A DNA stretch of 64,000 nucleotides, taken from the NCBI GenBank assembly GCA_029975295.1, contig JARKPK010000184.1, positions 1 to 64,000 of the forward strand. Direction: 5' to 3'. The translations under genes were made by a program, and so were the position numbers. Each line of letters starts with the position of its first letter. Position 1 is the first letter of the stretch. This document shows, piece by piece, positions 10,659 to 20,370 of the stretch. Source of the stretch: Thermoguttaceae bacterium. Its GTDB lineage: Bacteria > Planctomycetota > Planctomycetia > Pirellulales > Thermoguttaceae. The notes under the pieces were generated by a model. That model was not told the origin of the DNA. It did not search any database and saw only the letters and a list, made by a program, of their open reading frames with translations.

Positions 10659-12872
10659 ATGATTTCTCGGTGTCCCCAATGCGGCCGCGAGGTGGCCATT
10701 CCGCCCGGCGTTGTCGCCGAGGCCGTCGTTCGTTGTCCGATCTGTTCGGCGGAGTATCCGCTGGCCGACGCGTTGAGCCAGCTTCCGCCGTTGCTGATCG
10801 TCGTCGATCCGGTGTTGGCCGTGGCCGAGAGCTCGTCGGCCGCCGATGTGACTTCCGTGCAAAGCGCCGCAACGGCCGAAGAAGCGGCCTTGCTCGCCCA
10901 ACAACCGGTGGCCGAGGCGACCGAGGGCGAGGGCGCCGAGTCCGACCTGTTCGCTCCGGCCGACGAAGCGGCCGGGCTTGCCGAAGGTAAAGAAATCGAA
11001 TCGGTCGAAGGCGAGTCGTTCGAAGGCGCCCCGGCCGTCGATGAAGACGAAGAAGCGGTCGCTGCCGATCAGGCGGAAGGCGCTGCCGAAGACGAGGCCC
11101 TCGAAGAAGGCGACTTCGGCGTCGTCGGCGAAGAAGCCGAGGCCGAAGCCGAAGGGTCGGCCGCCCTGGCCGATTTCGCACGATTGCAAGAGGCGAAGCC
11201 CGAGCCTTCGACGGCCGCCAAGATGCGCCGGAAGAAAGGCAAGAACCCCGTTTGGCAACTCGGCGGCGTGATCGGCGGCGCTGTCATCGGGCTGTTCATG
11301 GGCTACTATGTGCTGAACTTCTTCTGGGGACCGCAGCACGATTACCTGGGCATCTGGTTGCCCGGCTGCCCTCATACGGCCAAACATCGGCCCACCTGGC
11401 TTGGCGGCGAAGCCGGCGCAGACCCCAACGGATCGAGCCAGGCCGGCGGCAAACGCAACTCGGCGGCCAAAAACGGGGCCGATCGGCGCCAGCGCGGCGA
11501 TCAGCAAAACGGCAAGCCGTCGGGCAAACCGGCCGACACCCCGTTGCCGGCCGATGCTCCCTCGGACGAGTCGCCGGCGACGGGCGGCACGGATTCGCCG
11601 GCAACAATGCCAAGCGACTCGGCGCAGCCGTCGCCCGCGGTTGACGATCCGACGAAGCCTTCGTCCTCGGCCGGCCAACCGGCAATCGATCCGCCCAGCG
11701 TGGACGTTCCGACGCTTGATCCGCCGAAGCTCGATACGCCGTCGCTGGACATGCCGAAAATCGACCAGCCGACGTTCGATCCACCGAAGATCGATTCACC
11801 GAAGCTAGATCCACCGAAGCTCGAAGACCTGATGCCCGACGCCCCGGCCATCGATCGCCCGTCGCTCGACGAACCGAAACTCGACATGCCCAAGCCCGAC
11901 GAGCCGAAGCTCGAACCGTCTGGCCCGGAGCCGGCGAAGCCCGATGAAACACCCAGCGACGAGCCCGGACGCATGCCCAACGACGAGTCGCCGGTGGCCC
12001 CGGGCAAGCAGCCCGGCAGCGGCGAACCGGCGGCCATGCCCGCCGATCCACAAGCCGAGGAGAAACCGGCCGACGAAAAACCGGCTTCGCCGCCGACACT
12101 GGATTCTCCGGTCCGGCCCGATCCGCCCGCAATGCCCGAGCCGGCCAAGCCGCCGATGATCGAGCCGCCCAGCAGCGGCGAACCCGGCGCGTCGCAACCC
12201 AAGCCGCCGGCAACCACGCTGACCGAACCGGCCGCCGCGCCCGACAAGGCCGCGGTGGGCTGGAAGAACGCTCCGAGCGCATCGACGGCCGAGCTGCAAT
12301 CGAGCCTGTCCGACGCTTGGAAGGTGTTCGGCTGCAATCGCTGCGATTCGACGGGCGTTGTGCGCGTTGACGGGCAGGAGCAGCCGTGTCCGGCCTGCCA
12401 AGGCAAGCCCCCGGCCGAGATCACTCCCGAAGTCTATGAGAAGCTGGCCGCGGCCGCCGCGCGCAGCGTCCATCTCGGCAACGGCGATCCCGAAGCTCTT
12501 GATTCGGCACGGGCCGAGGCCGATCGCTTCTTTGCCCAAGTGGGGCGATTGGGAGTTGCCGAGCAGTTGGGACGCCGGGCCGCCGAACAATTGCAGTCGG
12601 CCGATGGTCCCCGCGGCGGCGTTGTGTTGGCATGCGTGATGGGACGCGAGTTTTCGAAGGATGGTCTCTTTGGCGCTACGGTCGAAACGCTCGGCCAACC
12701 GCATCGGATCGGCGTCTTCTCGAATCGTTCGCTGGGAGTCGCGCCGGGAAAGAAGGTGATCTTGCTGGGCGATGTGATGGTCAACCCCAGTGAAAACTTG
12801 GCTGGCGCGGCGTTGAACAAGCCGTGGATCGTTTGGGTCGGCCGGGTGATCGAGATCGAGGAGTCTCATTGA
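10659..12872 (+). CDS. Membrane protein with N-terminal zinc ribbon and long proline-rich repeat region
   Basis: The 737-residue product is unrecognised beyond its domains. Residues 1-30 form a zinc ribbon with Cys pairs at 5/8 and 26/29. An acidic Ala/Glu-rich stretch follows to about 185, then one membrane helix around 200-225. Next come some 300 residues of Pro/Asp/Lys-rich sequence, with a run of short P-x-[LIV]-D repeats between about 345 and 425. Near 550-570 two further Cys pairs (CNRC and CPAC) resemble a DnaJ-type zinc finger, followed by a soluble C-terminal domain of about 180 residues. AGGAGG lies 10 bases before the ATG. The protein probably spans the inner membrane. Function unknown; similar layouts are seen in planctomycetes. 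Confidence 0.8.
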   Translation: MISRCPQCGREVAIPPGVVAEAVVRCPICSAEYPLADALSQLPPLLIVVDPVLAVAESSSAADVTSVQSAATAEEAALLAQQPVAEATEGEGAESDLFAPADEAAGLAEGKEIESVEGESFEGAPAVDEDEEAVAADQAEGAAEDEALEEGDFGVVGEEAEAEAEGSAALADFARLQEAKPEPSTAAKMRRKKGKNPVWQLGGVIGGAVIGLFMGYYVLNFFWGPQHDYLGIWLPGCPHTAKHRPTWLGGEAGADPNGSSQAGGKRNSAAKNGADRRQRGDQQNGKPSGKPADTPLPADAPSDESPATGGTDSPATMPSDSAQPSPAVDDPTKPSSSAGQPAIDPPSVDVPTLDPPKLDTPSLDMPKIDQPTFDPPKIDSPKLDPPKLEDLMPDAPAIDRPSLDEPKLDMPKPDEPKLEPSGPEPAKPDETPSDEPGRMPNDESPVAPGKQPGSGEPAAMPADPQAEEKPADEKPASPPTLDSPVRPDPPAMPEPAKPPMIEPPSSGEPGASQPKPPATTLTEPAAAPDKAAVGWKNAPSASTAELQSSLSDAWKVFGCNRCDSTGVVRVDGQEQPCPACQGKPPAEITPEVYEKLAAAAARSVHLGNGDPEALDSARAEADRFFAQVGRLGVAEQLGRRAAEQLQSADGPRGGVVLACVMGREFSKDGLFGATVETLGQPHRIGVFSNRSLGVAPGKKVILLGDVMVNPSENLAGAALNKPWIVWVGRVIEIEESH

Positions 12873-12985
12873 TTTCAATGCGGGCGAGGCCGCGCGGCCT
12901 TCGTTCAGCGGCAAGCGGTCGGCCCCCCGGTTGGCCCGATTGTCTTGAATTGGCGAACACCGAAAGCCGCCGCCGGGAGAGTTCC

Positions 12986-13810
12986 ATGCGAGTCTATCGA
13001 ACGGTCGGCGGCGCGGTGCTCGAATCGGATCGCGGCTGGTTCGAGATTCCCGGATTTCCGTGGGATCAGTGGTTCTGCCAAGACGATCCGCGCGACTGGA
13101 TCAACCATCGGCTCTCGGCAATCAGCCCCTTGGCGCTTCCGCCGGCGTCGATCGACTTGTGCGCGCCGATCGGCTCGCAGGAGGTGTGGGCGGCCGGTGT
13201 GACATACTATCGCAGCCGCACGGCGCGCATCGAGGAATCGGCGCAGGGCGGCGATTTCTACGATCGGGTCTATTCGGCCGATCGGCCCGAGCTTTTCTTC
13301 AAGGCCTCGCCCCATCGCGTGGTCGGTCCGCGTCAGCCGCTGCGGTTGCGCAGCGATGCGCGTTGGATGGTTCCCGAGCCGGAGCTGACCCTCTGCATAA
13401 ACGCCCAAGGACGGATTTTCGGCTACACCGTGGGCAACGACTTGAGCAGCCGCGACATCGAAGGGGCCAACCCGCTCTATCTGCCGCAGGCGAAGGTGTT
13501 CGACGGCTGTTGCGGGCTGGGTCCGTGCCTGCTGCTGACCGAAGAACCCCTGCCGCCCGAAACCGAAATCGCCCTGGCGATCGATCGATCGGGCGAAACC
13601 GTTTTCCAAGAGACAACCCGCCTGGAACAATTGCGCCGCTCGCCCGAAGAGCTTGTCGAGTATCTCTTCCGCGACAATTCGTTTCCCAAGGGCTGTTTTC
13701 TGTTGACGGGCACGGGTATCGTGCCCCCGTCCGACTTCTCACTTCGCTCGGGCGACTGGGTGCGGATTTCGATCGAGCCGATCGGCACGCTGGAGAACCC
13801 CGTCGCCTGA
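12986..13810 (+). CDS. Fumarylacetoacetate hydrolase family protein
   Basis: The 274-residue protein belongs to the FAH superfamily of metal-dependent C-C hydrolases, decarboxylases and dehydratases. The metal site is visible as PEPELTL and [12 protein letters not shown], followed by [15 protein letters not shown]. The segment [11 protein letters not shown]...[15 protein letters not shown] resembles the sub-group containing 2-dehydro-3-deoxy-arabinonate dehydratases, which act on sugar acids, but substrate assignment from sequence is unsafe. ATG 12986 is preceded by GGGAGA. It follows the zinc-ribbon gene on the same strand, 113 bases downstream. Confidence 0.85.
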   Translation: MRVYRTVGGAVLESDRGWFEIPGFPWDQWFCQDDPRDWINHRLSAISPLALPPASIDLCAPIGSQEVWAAGVTYYRSRTARIEESAQGGDFYDRVYSADRPELFFKASPHRVVGPRQPLRLRSDARWMVPEPELTLCINAQGRIFGYTVGNDLSSRDIEGANPLYLPQAKVFDGCCGLGPCLLLTEEPLPPETEIALAIDRSGETVFQETTRLEQLRRSPEELVEYLFRDNSFPKGCFLLTGTGIVPPSDFSLRSGDWVRISIEPIGTLENPVA

Positions 13811-13856
13811 AGCCGTCGGCCTGCCGCGCAGAGGCCACGCGGAACAAAAGCCAAAC

Positions 13857-13891
13857 TGAAGGCGCGGCCCATGAGTCGGGTCGCGCCTTCA
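13857..13891 (-). terminator. Intrinsic terminator between convergent genes
   Basis: A 14-bp stem (13857-13870 with 13878-13891, one G-T pair) encloses a 7-base loop. On the minus strand it is followed by a T-rich stretch (AGTTTGGCTTTTG), so it should end the transcript of the YHS-like gene. It may also act on the rightward FAH transcript. Confidence 0.65.
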
Positions 13892-13979
13892 CGCTTGAGT
13901 CGGAAGACGACCGCCGGCGACGGAAGCGGCAGAGGCGACGAGCCGACTTGCCGCGCAAGCGCCGCTTGCGCCGGCCTGT

Positions 13980-15587
13980 TCAGTTCGTGCCGATGAAGCG
14001 CCGCGCGTCTTGACGGAACTTGGCCAAATTGGCCGCGTTGCAGAACATATACAACTTGCCGTCGTAGGTGACACAGTAGTCCAACTGCCCGGGAACGCGC
14101 CGCGCCGTCTCGAGCAACACCACCGGGTCGCAACCGCCCAGGGCGGGCACATAACGATCGGGGTTGACCAAGAAGCATTCCCGCTCGACCGGACCGGCGC
14201 AGTAGTACGTGCGGCCCAAGTGCGTGACGGACCATTCGGCCTGGCCTTGCACCCATTGCTCGTTCTTGACCAACGAGACCGGGCAAAAACCTTCCATGGC
14301 CACCGCTCCGCGTCCGGCGACCGCCGGTTCGACCGACGGCGTTTCGTCGGCCGGCTGTTCCCCAAGCCCGGCGATCGGCGAGCGACGCCCCTCGGCAGCC
14401 AACGCGCTTTCCGACGGACTGGGATCGAGCAATTGATGATCAACGGCGCGAATGCCGCCCAGCGACATCCGCGCATTGGCAACCGAGTGTCGCTCGGCGT
14501 CGGCGGCCGTTTCGTCGGCTGCGGCCAAGGCGTTGGGATTCGCTTCGATCGAGTCGTGCGTTACCTCGGCAAACCCGCTCTGCTCGGCGCCGTGCTGCAC
14601 CGGGGCCGTCTTCAGCCCTTCGACCGCTCGCCGCAAACGCCACAGCGTCGAAAGCTGCTCTTGCGGGGCCAGCGACAGGCCCGACTCGTCGGTCGGCTCC
14701 GCCGATTGAGCGGCCAGCGGCTTGGGCGATTCGGCATGGCCCGAAACAGCAGCCAATGGTTGCAGCGTTTCCGCCAGCGCGGCGCTGGAGGCCGCAGGCG
14801 TGTCGGCCGCATGGGCCGGAACAAAAGGCGGCCGCGCGGAAGGGAAGGTCTCGGCTTGCAACGATTGCCCCATCGTGCCGGCGATCGGATGAGCCGGGGC
14901 AACCGCCGGCGACGCGACGCCCGAGGCCATATCGGCTGCCTTGTTTGCCGGCGAGGGCATGGGGACAGATTGGTTCGGATCTGGTTGCACACCCGCCGGA
15001 ACAGGCGATGCCGGTTGGAACGCTGTCGGATCGTTCGCCGCGCCGCTGGGCGGAACAGCGCGACCTTGCGGGTCTAGAGGCAGGCCCGGAGGCAACGGCC
15101 CGTTCGACGGCGGATTCAGCGGAGGCAGACCCGGCAGACCCGGCCGACCGCCGGGCGGCTGCGGCAGCCCCGGCTCGCCCGGAATGCCCGGCGACGGAAT
15201 CGTTCCGCCCGGAATGCGAATGCCGCCCGGGGGCAAGATGCCTCCCTCGAACGGCTCCGACGGGGGCAGCGGCGCATCGCCGGGCAACCGTTGCTGAGCC
15301 CGAGGCAGGGTCGGCGTCGGCTCGCCCGGAGGCGTCGGCAACCGCTCGCGCCCCAGGGATTGCGGAAACGTCTTGTCGGGCCGCGCTTGGCCGGGCCATT
15401 CGCGCCAACGTGTCTCGTAGTAGCCGAAGGAATTGGGAGCGACCGGGCAGGGGCTGTTCAGCCCGCACGCCTTCTGCTGCTTGACATTGGTGGCCGCCAT
15501 CGGAGGAGCGGCCTGGGCCGATGACATCAGCGTCAACCATCCGGCGACGATCGCCGCCGGCAGCGCCCAGTAAGTCGTCTTGCTCAT
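13980..15587 (-). CDS. Exported proline-rich protein with two tandem YHS-like repeats
   Basis: The 535-residue protein begins with a signal peptide (about residues 1-27, ending in SAQAA). A long Pro/Gly/Ala-rich low-complexity region follows. The last 100 residues contain two related units: CPVSLVKNEQW...RTYYCAGPVERECFLVNPDRYVP and CDPVVLLETARRVPG...KLYMFCNAANLAKFRQDARRF. These resemble tandem YHS-like domains (small Cys-containing modules tied to metal or redox proteins). GAGGA lies about 10 bases before the ATG. It lies just downstream of the Wza-like gene on the same strand, 96 bases apart. Function unknown. Confidence 0.75.
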   Translation of the reverse strand: MSKTTYWALPAAIVAGWLTLMSSAQAAPPMAATNVKQQKACGLNSPCPVAPNSFGYYETRWREWPGQARPDKTFPQSLGRERLPTPPGEPTPTLPRAQQRLPGDAPLPPSEPFEGGILPPGGIRIPGGTIPSPGIPGEPGLPQPPGGRPGLPGLPPLNPPSNGPLPPGLPLDPQGRAVPPSGAANDPTAFQPASPVPAGVQPDPNQSVPMPSPANKAADMASGVASPAVAPAHPIAGTMGQSLQAETFPSARPPFVPAHAADTPAASSAALAETLQPLAAVSGHAESPKPLAAQSAEPTDESGLSLAPQEQLSTLWRLRRAVEGLKTAPVQHGAEQSGFAEVTHDSIEANPNALAAADETAADAERHSVANARMSLGGIRAVDHQLLDPSPSESALAAEGRRSPIAGLGEQPADETPSVEPAVAGRGAVAMEGFCPVSLVKNEQWVQGQAEWSVTHLGRTYYCAGPVERECFLVNPDRYVPALGGCDPVVLLETARRVPGQLDYCVTYDGKLYMFCNAANLAKFRQDARRFIGTN

Positions 15588-15683
15588 CGCAGTCGGTCCT
15601 CGATAGATTGCTTCGTGCGGCCCGGACCCTGCGCGGGGCGTCGGGCTTGTTCATACCCGCATTTCCCGCGGGTTCAGGTCAAC

Positions 15684-16754
15684 TCAGGTGCTGCGGAACT
15701 TGTTGTACGAGCGGCCCAAGGTTTGGGTGTTTCGAATCGTCGATGCGCCCAACCCCACCACGCCGAAGATGCGTTCGATCGGCGCGATCATCTTGGCCAA
15801 CATGTTCGTGCTGGCAACCACCGGATCCTCGACAATGAATACGCGGTCGCCCGGCAGCAGTTGGTAGTTCGTGGCCGTCATCCCGCCGCGGGTAATCGCG
15901 TCCCAGTCCACCGGCAGATGCTGTTCGCAGCCCAACTCGGGCGGGCCGGGCCGGGCGATGTAGATCGTTTTGCTGGAAAGCTGCGAGAGTCCGCCGATCT
16001 GGCTGACAGCGTCGAGCACCGTTTCGTTGCCGGTGATCGGCAAGCGCACCACATTGTCGCCCAAGTTGGCCCCTTCGGTGATGATGTAGTACACCTTGCT
16101 GTTGTAGCCGGCCATGTCGAGCGAGACCTGCGGCGAATCGAAGTACTGCGCGAGCTGACGTTCAATCAGGTCCCTCGCCTCCGCCAAGGTCTTGCCGGCC
16201 ACATGAACCGTTCCGTATTGGCGCAGATTGATCGTGCCGTCGGGCGACACCAGGTAGATGCCCGAAACCGGCTGCGTGCCCGCCGACCGCGCCAAGGTGA
16301 CGGCCACCTCGGGTTGGGCCAGCACTTGCCGCAGATGTTCGGTAATCGCCCGCCTCGCTTCCTCGATGGTCAGCCCCACCACGCGGAGCGAACCGTAGGC
16401 CGCCCCCAAGTTCACCGTTCCTTCGGCCTCGATCAGGTAGTACCCGTCGATCGGCTGATCCAACAGCGTGCCCAATACTTGAACCTGCAAAACGTCGTAG
16501 GTCTCCAAGTGATAAGGTGGCAGCGGAACCAGTTTGAGAACGTCCACTTGCAGCAAATCCGGAGGCTCGATGCGATAGGCGGGCAGCGAAACCTTCGCCC
16601 GCTCCGACGGCGGCGCCATCGACGAAGCCACCGAGGGCGAGGCCGGCGCGTGGTAGCCGTCGAAAGAGCGGCAACCGCATAGAACCGAAATCGCGGCGGC
16701 CGCCACGATGGCAACCCAGGGAAGACGCCGCTGAGCACTTCGGGAGTTCGACAT
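15684..16754 (-). CDS. Polysaccharide export lipoprotein, Wza-like
   Basis: The 356-residue protein has an N-terminal hydrophobic segment and a lipobox (LCGC), so it should be an outer-membrane-directed lipoprotein. It contains the polysaccharide biosynthesis/export motif YRIEPPDLLQVDV, repeated almost at once as YHLETYDVLQVQV. Two copies of the following unit occur: DGYYLIEAEGTVNL...TIEEARRAI and SGIYLVSPDGTINL...TLAEARDLI. A SLBB-like region and a C-terminal segment ending near ERIFG follow. Wza proteins form the outer-membrane pore for exopolysaccharide. ATG 16754 gives the signal peptide; the frame continues upstream without a signal. The chain-length cassette at 30980-35797 would be a natural partner. 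Confidence 0.85.
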   Translation of the reverse strand: MSNSRSAQRRLPWVAIVAAAAISVLCGCRSFDGYHAPASPSVASSMAPPSERAKVSLPAYRIEPPDLLQVDVLKLVPLPPYHLETYDVLQVQVLGTLLDQPIDGYYLIEAEGTVNLGAAYGSLRVVGLTIEEARRAITEHLRQVLAQPEVAVTLARSAGTQPVSGIYLVSPDGTINLRQYGTVHVAGKTLAEARDLIERQLAQYFDSPQVSLDMAGYNSKVYYIITEGANLGDNVVRLPITGNETVLDAVSQIGGLSQLSSKTIYIARPGPPELGCEQHLPVDWDAITRGGMTATNYQLLPGDRVFIVEDPVVASTNMLAKMIAPIERIFGVVGLGASTIRNTQTLGRSYNKFRST

Positions 16755-17172
16755 GGTGTTACCCCGCTGCGACTGCTCGATTTTGTCGCCTCGCCCGCCC
16801 CAGGCCGTCACACGACAGCCAACCGCTGCCCCCCGAGGATCGGGCGGCAACGCAGACGGATCGAGCGCAACGACAAACTCGATTTAGACGATGTTGTCGG
16901 AATAATCGGCACAGCTTGCCAGGAACTTGAAGGTCAGTCGGGCAAGCGGCGAAAAGCTTCCGTATTTCGTTGAGATTGCCGGCGGCAAACGACAAAAGCG
17001 ACAACAACAAACTGCCCCATTCTTCCTGCTTTACCACACCGCCCCATCCAACCGAGACAATCGGTGTTGACTTCGTTGCTCCAGGTGACGATACTTGCAC
17101 AGCGCCGCGAAACCGGGACTGGCGGTCCGTGTTTTTCCCAAAGAACTCCCTGTGCAATAAGAACTTGAAGAG
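16755..17172. other. Divergent intergenic region between Wza-like gene and proA
   Basis: No gene is seen. The region should carry promoters for both flanking genes; the only reasonable rightward candidate is listed separately. Confidence 0.4.
17067..17095 (+). promoter_or_regulatory. Candidate sigma-70 promoter of proA
   Basis: TTGACT (17067-17072) is followed by a 17-base spacer and GATACT (17090-17095), giving a leader of about 70 bases before the proA ATG. Prediction by eye. Confidence 0.4.
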
Positions 17173-18447
17173 ATGACCATCGGCGTGGAAATCGATCTGG
17201 ACGACTATTGCCGCGACGTTGCCCGCCGCGCCCGACTCGCCGCCGACGCCCTGGCAACCGTCGGCGGGGGGCAAAAACAGGCGTGGCTGCGGCGTTCGGC
17301 CCGACTGCTGGCTGAAAGATCGATCGCGCTGACCGAAGCGAACCATCGCGATTTGAAACGGGCGCCCGAGTTCGGATTGAGCGATGCGGCAATCGACCGC
17401 CTGCGCCTTACGCCGGAGCGAATTGCGGCGATCGCCAAAGGCTTGGACGACGTGGCGGCCCTGCCGGAGCCGATCGGCGAAGTCATCTGGTCGTCGGTTC
17501 GGCCCAACGGCCTGCTGGTGCAGAAGGTGCGCGTGCCGCTGGGCGTAATTTTCTTCATCTATGAATCGCGCCCCAACGTGACGGCCGATGCGGCTGCTCT
17601 GTGCGTTAAGGCGGGCAACGCCGTGATTCTGCGGGGGGGGAAAGAGGCCGCATACAGCAGCGCGGCCATCGTGGAAATCATGCACGAGGCCGCCGGCGAA
17701 TGCGGCCTGCCGACCGATGCCGTTCAGTTGGTCGCCACGGCCGACCGCGAGGCGGTGGGCCGATTTTTGGCCATGTCCGACCAGATCGACCTGGCCATTC
17801 CCCGCGGTGGCGAGGGTCTGATTCGTCGGGTGGCTGCCGAAGCCAAGATGCCGGTGCTCAAACATTACGCCGGCAATTGCCATGTGTATATCGACGCCTC
17901 GGCCGAGCCCGAGATGGCCGAGCGGATCGTCGTCAACGCCAAGTGCCAACGGATGGGGGTGTGCAACGCAGCCGAATCACTGGTTTTCCATGCCGCCGCT
18001 GCCGATGGCCTTCTGCCGAAGATCGGCCGCGCGCTGGTCGAACGCGGCATTGAGGTCCGCGGCGACGGCCGCACCTGCGCCCTGCTGCCCCAGGCCAAGC
18101 CGGCGTCGGAAGAAGACTATTATGCCGAGTACCTCGGCCCGATCGTCTCCTGCGTCGTAGTCGATTCGTTGGAGTCGGCCGTCGCGCACATCAACCGCTA
18201 CAGCTCGAAGCACACCGAGGCGATCGTCACACGCGATTGGGACGCCGCGCGGCGATTCGTCGCCGCCATCGACAGCTCGGCGGTGATGGTCAATGCCAGC
18301 ACGCGATTCAACGACGGGGGCGAGTTCGGGCTCGGAGCCGAAATCGGCATCAGCACCGACAAGTTCCATGCCCGCGGGCCCTGTGGAATCAACGAACTGA
18401 CCAGCTACAAATACGTCGTCTTCGGAGAAGGCCAAGTGCGGCAGTAG
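17173..18447 (+). CDS. proA: Gamma-glutamyl phosphate reductase (glutamate-5-semialdehyde dehydrogenase)
   Basis: The 424-residue enzyme reduces gamma-glutamyl phosphate with NADPH in proline synthesis. It is full length and has the aldehyde dehydrogenase fold, with VPLGVIFFIYESRPNVT, KAGNAVILRGGKEA, the active-site Cys264 in QRMGVCNAAESL, and the C-terminal ALGAEIGIST-like segment FGLGAEIGISTDKFHARGPCGINELTS split over two motifs. No proB is adjacent, so the pathway is scattered. The fliM gene follows on the same strand after 153 bases, with its own ribosome binding site. Confidence 0.96.
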   Translation: MTIGVEIDLDDYCRDVARRARLAADALATVGGGQKQAWLRRSARLLAERSIALTEANHRDLKRAPEFGLSDAAIDRLRLTPERIAAIAKGLDDVAALPEPIGEVIWSSVRPNGLLVQKVRVPLGVIFFIYESRPNVTADAAALCVKAGNAVILRGGKEAAYSSAAIVEIMHEAAGECGLPTDAVQLVATADREAVGRFLAMSDQIDLAIPRGGEGLIRRVAAEAKMPVLKHYAGNCHVYIDASAEPEMAERIVVNAKCQRMGVCNAAESLVFHAAAADGLLPKIGRALVERGIEVRGDGRTCALLPQAKPASEEDYYAEYLGPIVSCVVVDSLESAVAHINRYSSKHTEAIVTRDWDAARRFVAAIDSSAVMVNASTRFNDGGEFGLGAEIGISTDKFHARGPCGINELTSYKYVVFGEGQVRQ

Positions 18448-18600
18448 CGGGCGCTGCGGCCCGAACCGCCGCGAATTGATCCTCGGAACGATCGTGCCGC
18501 GGGTGCGCGGGCCTGGGCCTGCGCCGATCGGCCTTGTGCGGGCCGGTTTCGTCGCGGCGCGCGTCTTCCGAATTTTGAACGATCGCGCAAGGATGCAACG

Positions 18601-19653
18601 ATGTCCGGCGATGTGCTGACCCAAGCGGAAGTGGAAAGCCTGTTGCAGGCCATGGCCGCCGGCGGCGGCGAGCCCGCCCCGCCGATCGCTCCGGTTCAAG
18701 CCGCAGCCGCGCCTGCGGCGGCCGCCCCGCCCCCGCCCCCGAAAACACGCGAGAAGGTAACGCCCTACGACTTCAAACGCCCGGAGCGCGTGGGCAAAGA
18801 GCAGATGCGGGCGCTGCAAACCCTGCACGAGGGGTTCGGGCGCAACTTCGGCGCGGCGCTCAGCGCCATGTTGCGGAGCATTGTCGAGGTGAAGCTGACC
18901 AGCGTGGATCAGCTCACCTACAGCGAATTCGTCTTCAGCTTGGAGAACCCCACCTGCTTCAACTTGCTCAAGGCGGAACCGCTGGAAGGCAATCTGATTC
19001 TCGACATCAGCCCTTCGATCCTCTTCCCGATCATCGATCGAATGCTCGGCGGCGGTCGCGAGGGCGGCCCCTTGGCCCGACGTCCGCTCACCGAGATCGA
19101 ACTCCGCCTCGTTTCGCGGATCACCAACTTGTTCCTCAACGAACTGCGCCACGCTTGGGAGAACGTGCTCGACCTGAAGCTCGAAGTCGTGCGCGTCGAA
19201 AGCAATCCGCAATTGGTGCAGATCGTGCCGCCCAACGAAGTGGTGGTGCTGATCAGCTTCGAGCTGACTTTGGGCGACTTGCGGGGGATGATGAACATGT
19301 GCATCCCCTACAATTCGATCGAACGGATCGGCACCAAGCTCTCGGCCAACAGTTGGTCGGCCTACGGGGCCCGGCCCGCCACGGCCGATTCGGTCAAGCA
19401 GCTAAGCAGCACCGTGGCCACGTCGCTGGTGGAGGTGCGGGTCCGCTTGGCCCAAACCCAAATCAGCACGGGCGAGATGATCGGGCTGCGCGTGGGCGAC
19501 ATCATCACCACGCAGAAAGACGTTCGCAGCCCGCTGGTGGTTTCCGTCGAGGGCGTGCCCAAGTTCCGCGCCTTCGCCGGCGTGTTCAAAGGGCACCGCG
19601 CGATCCGCATCGACGGGATCATCCAAGACCCGGTCGAAGCCCTGGGAGAATAG
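18601..19653 (+). CDS. fliM: Flagellar motor switch protein FliM
   Basis: The 350-residue protein has the FliM layout. The N-terminal CheY-P binding motif LTQAEVESLLQA comes first, then an Ala/Pro-rich linker (about 20-45). A CheC-like middle domain follows (KTREKVTPYDFKRPERVGKEQMRALQTLHEG split by strands; SPSILFPIIDRMLGG), then a C-terminal FliN/SpoA domain (about 265-345, with VGDIITTQKDVRSPLVVSVEG). FliM sits in the C-ring and reverses motor rotation on binding CheY-P. AAGGA precedes the ATG. No other flagellar gene lies in the window. Confidence 0.95.
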   Translation: MSGDVLTQAEVESLLQAMAAGGGEPAPPIAPVQAAAAPAAAAPPPPPKTREKVTPYDFKRPERVGKEQMRALQTLHEGFGRNFGAALSAMLRSIVEVKLTSVDQLTYSEFVFSLENPTCFNLLKAEPLEGNLILDISPSILFPIIDRMLGGGREGGPLARRPLTEIELRLVSRITNLFLNELRHAWENVLDLKLEVVRVESNPQLVQIVPPNEVVVLISFELTLGDLRGMMNMCIPYNSIERIGTKLSANSWSAYGARPATADSVKQLSSTVATSLVEVRVRLAQTQISTGEMIGLRVGDIITTQKDVRSPLVVSVEGVPKFRAFAGVFKGHRAIRIDGIIQDPVEALGE

Positions 19654-19766
19654 CCCCGCCGGCCCCCGCAGCCGCCCGTTGTTTGCGCGGCCGGTCGCGC
19701 AGGTTCCATGAGCGGCGCGGCGGAGCATCGCCCCTTGCTCTCGGCGGTTCGCCGCGTTCTGCCGGT

Positions 19767-20348
19767 TCAGGCCGAGCCGAAACGTTGGCGGACAAGTTGG
19801 CGGGCGTCGTTCAACCAACCGGCCCGCTGCTCCGCCGTGCTGAGAATGACGGACTCGAAATTGCGGCGCACGAAATCTTCGACGCCGCAGAAGCCGAAGA
19901 TGCACGTCTTCCAAAGGTTCTCCAGCGGATCGCCGTAGAGCGCCAGTTCCTGATCGCGCGGGGTGTTCGAGGTGGTGAACACCACCGCCCGCCTGCCCAC
20001 CAGGCCCGGAATCAATCCCTGCGGTCCGAAGCGATAGGCCTCGCCCTGGCGAACCACGCGATCGACCCAGCCCTTGAGAATCGCCGGCGGTTGGCCCCAC
20101 CAATTCGGATGAATGACGACGTAGCCGTCGCACGACATCAATTCGTCCGCATGGCGACGGACCACCGGATCGAGCCGCGGCTGCTTAAGCAACTCTTCCT
20201 CGCGCAAGATGGGATCGAACCCCTCGGCGTACAGATCATGAAAGATCGTCTCGTGGCCGTCGGCCCTCAATTGCTCGACAACCGCCTGCGCAATCGCATG
20301 ACAGAAACTCCCAGGCCGTTGATGACCGAGCACCACCAACACTTTCAT
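19767..20348 (-). CDS. Flavodoxin-fold NAD(P)H oxidoreductase (quinone reductase / KefF-MdaB type)
   Basis: The 193-residue protein begins with the flavodoxin-fold strand and phosphate loop VLVVLGHQRPGSF and carries GYVVIHPNWWGQPPAILKGWVDRV, the signature of NAD(P)H dehydrogenase (quinone) flavoproteins such as MdaB, KefF and NQO1. These bind FAD or FMN and perform two-electron reduction of quinones in the cytoplasm. AAGGTGA lies about 8 bases before the ATG. An 18-bp tandem direct repeat begins 22 bases upstream of the start, suggesting a dedicated regulator, perhaps responsive to quinones or oxidants. Confidence 0.88.
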   Translation of the reverse strand: MKVLVVLGHQRPGSFCHAIAQAVVEQLRADGHETIFHDLYAEGFDPILREEELLKQPRLDPVVRRHADELMSCDGYVVIHPNWWGQPPAILKGWVDRVVRQGEAYRFGPQGLIPGLVGRRAVVFTTSNTPRDQELALYGDPLENLWKTCIFGFCGVEDFVRRNFESVILSTAEQRAGWLNDARQLVRQRFGSA

Positions 20349-20370
20349 CGTCGTTCACCTTGTTTCGCTA

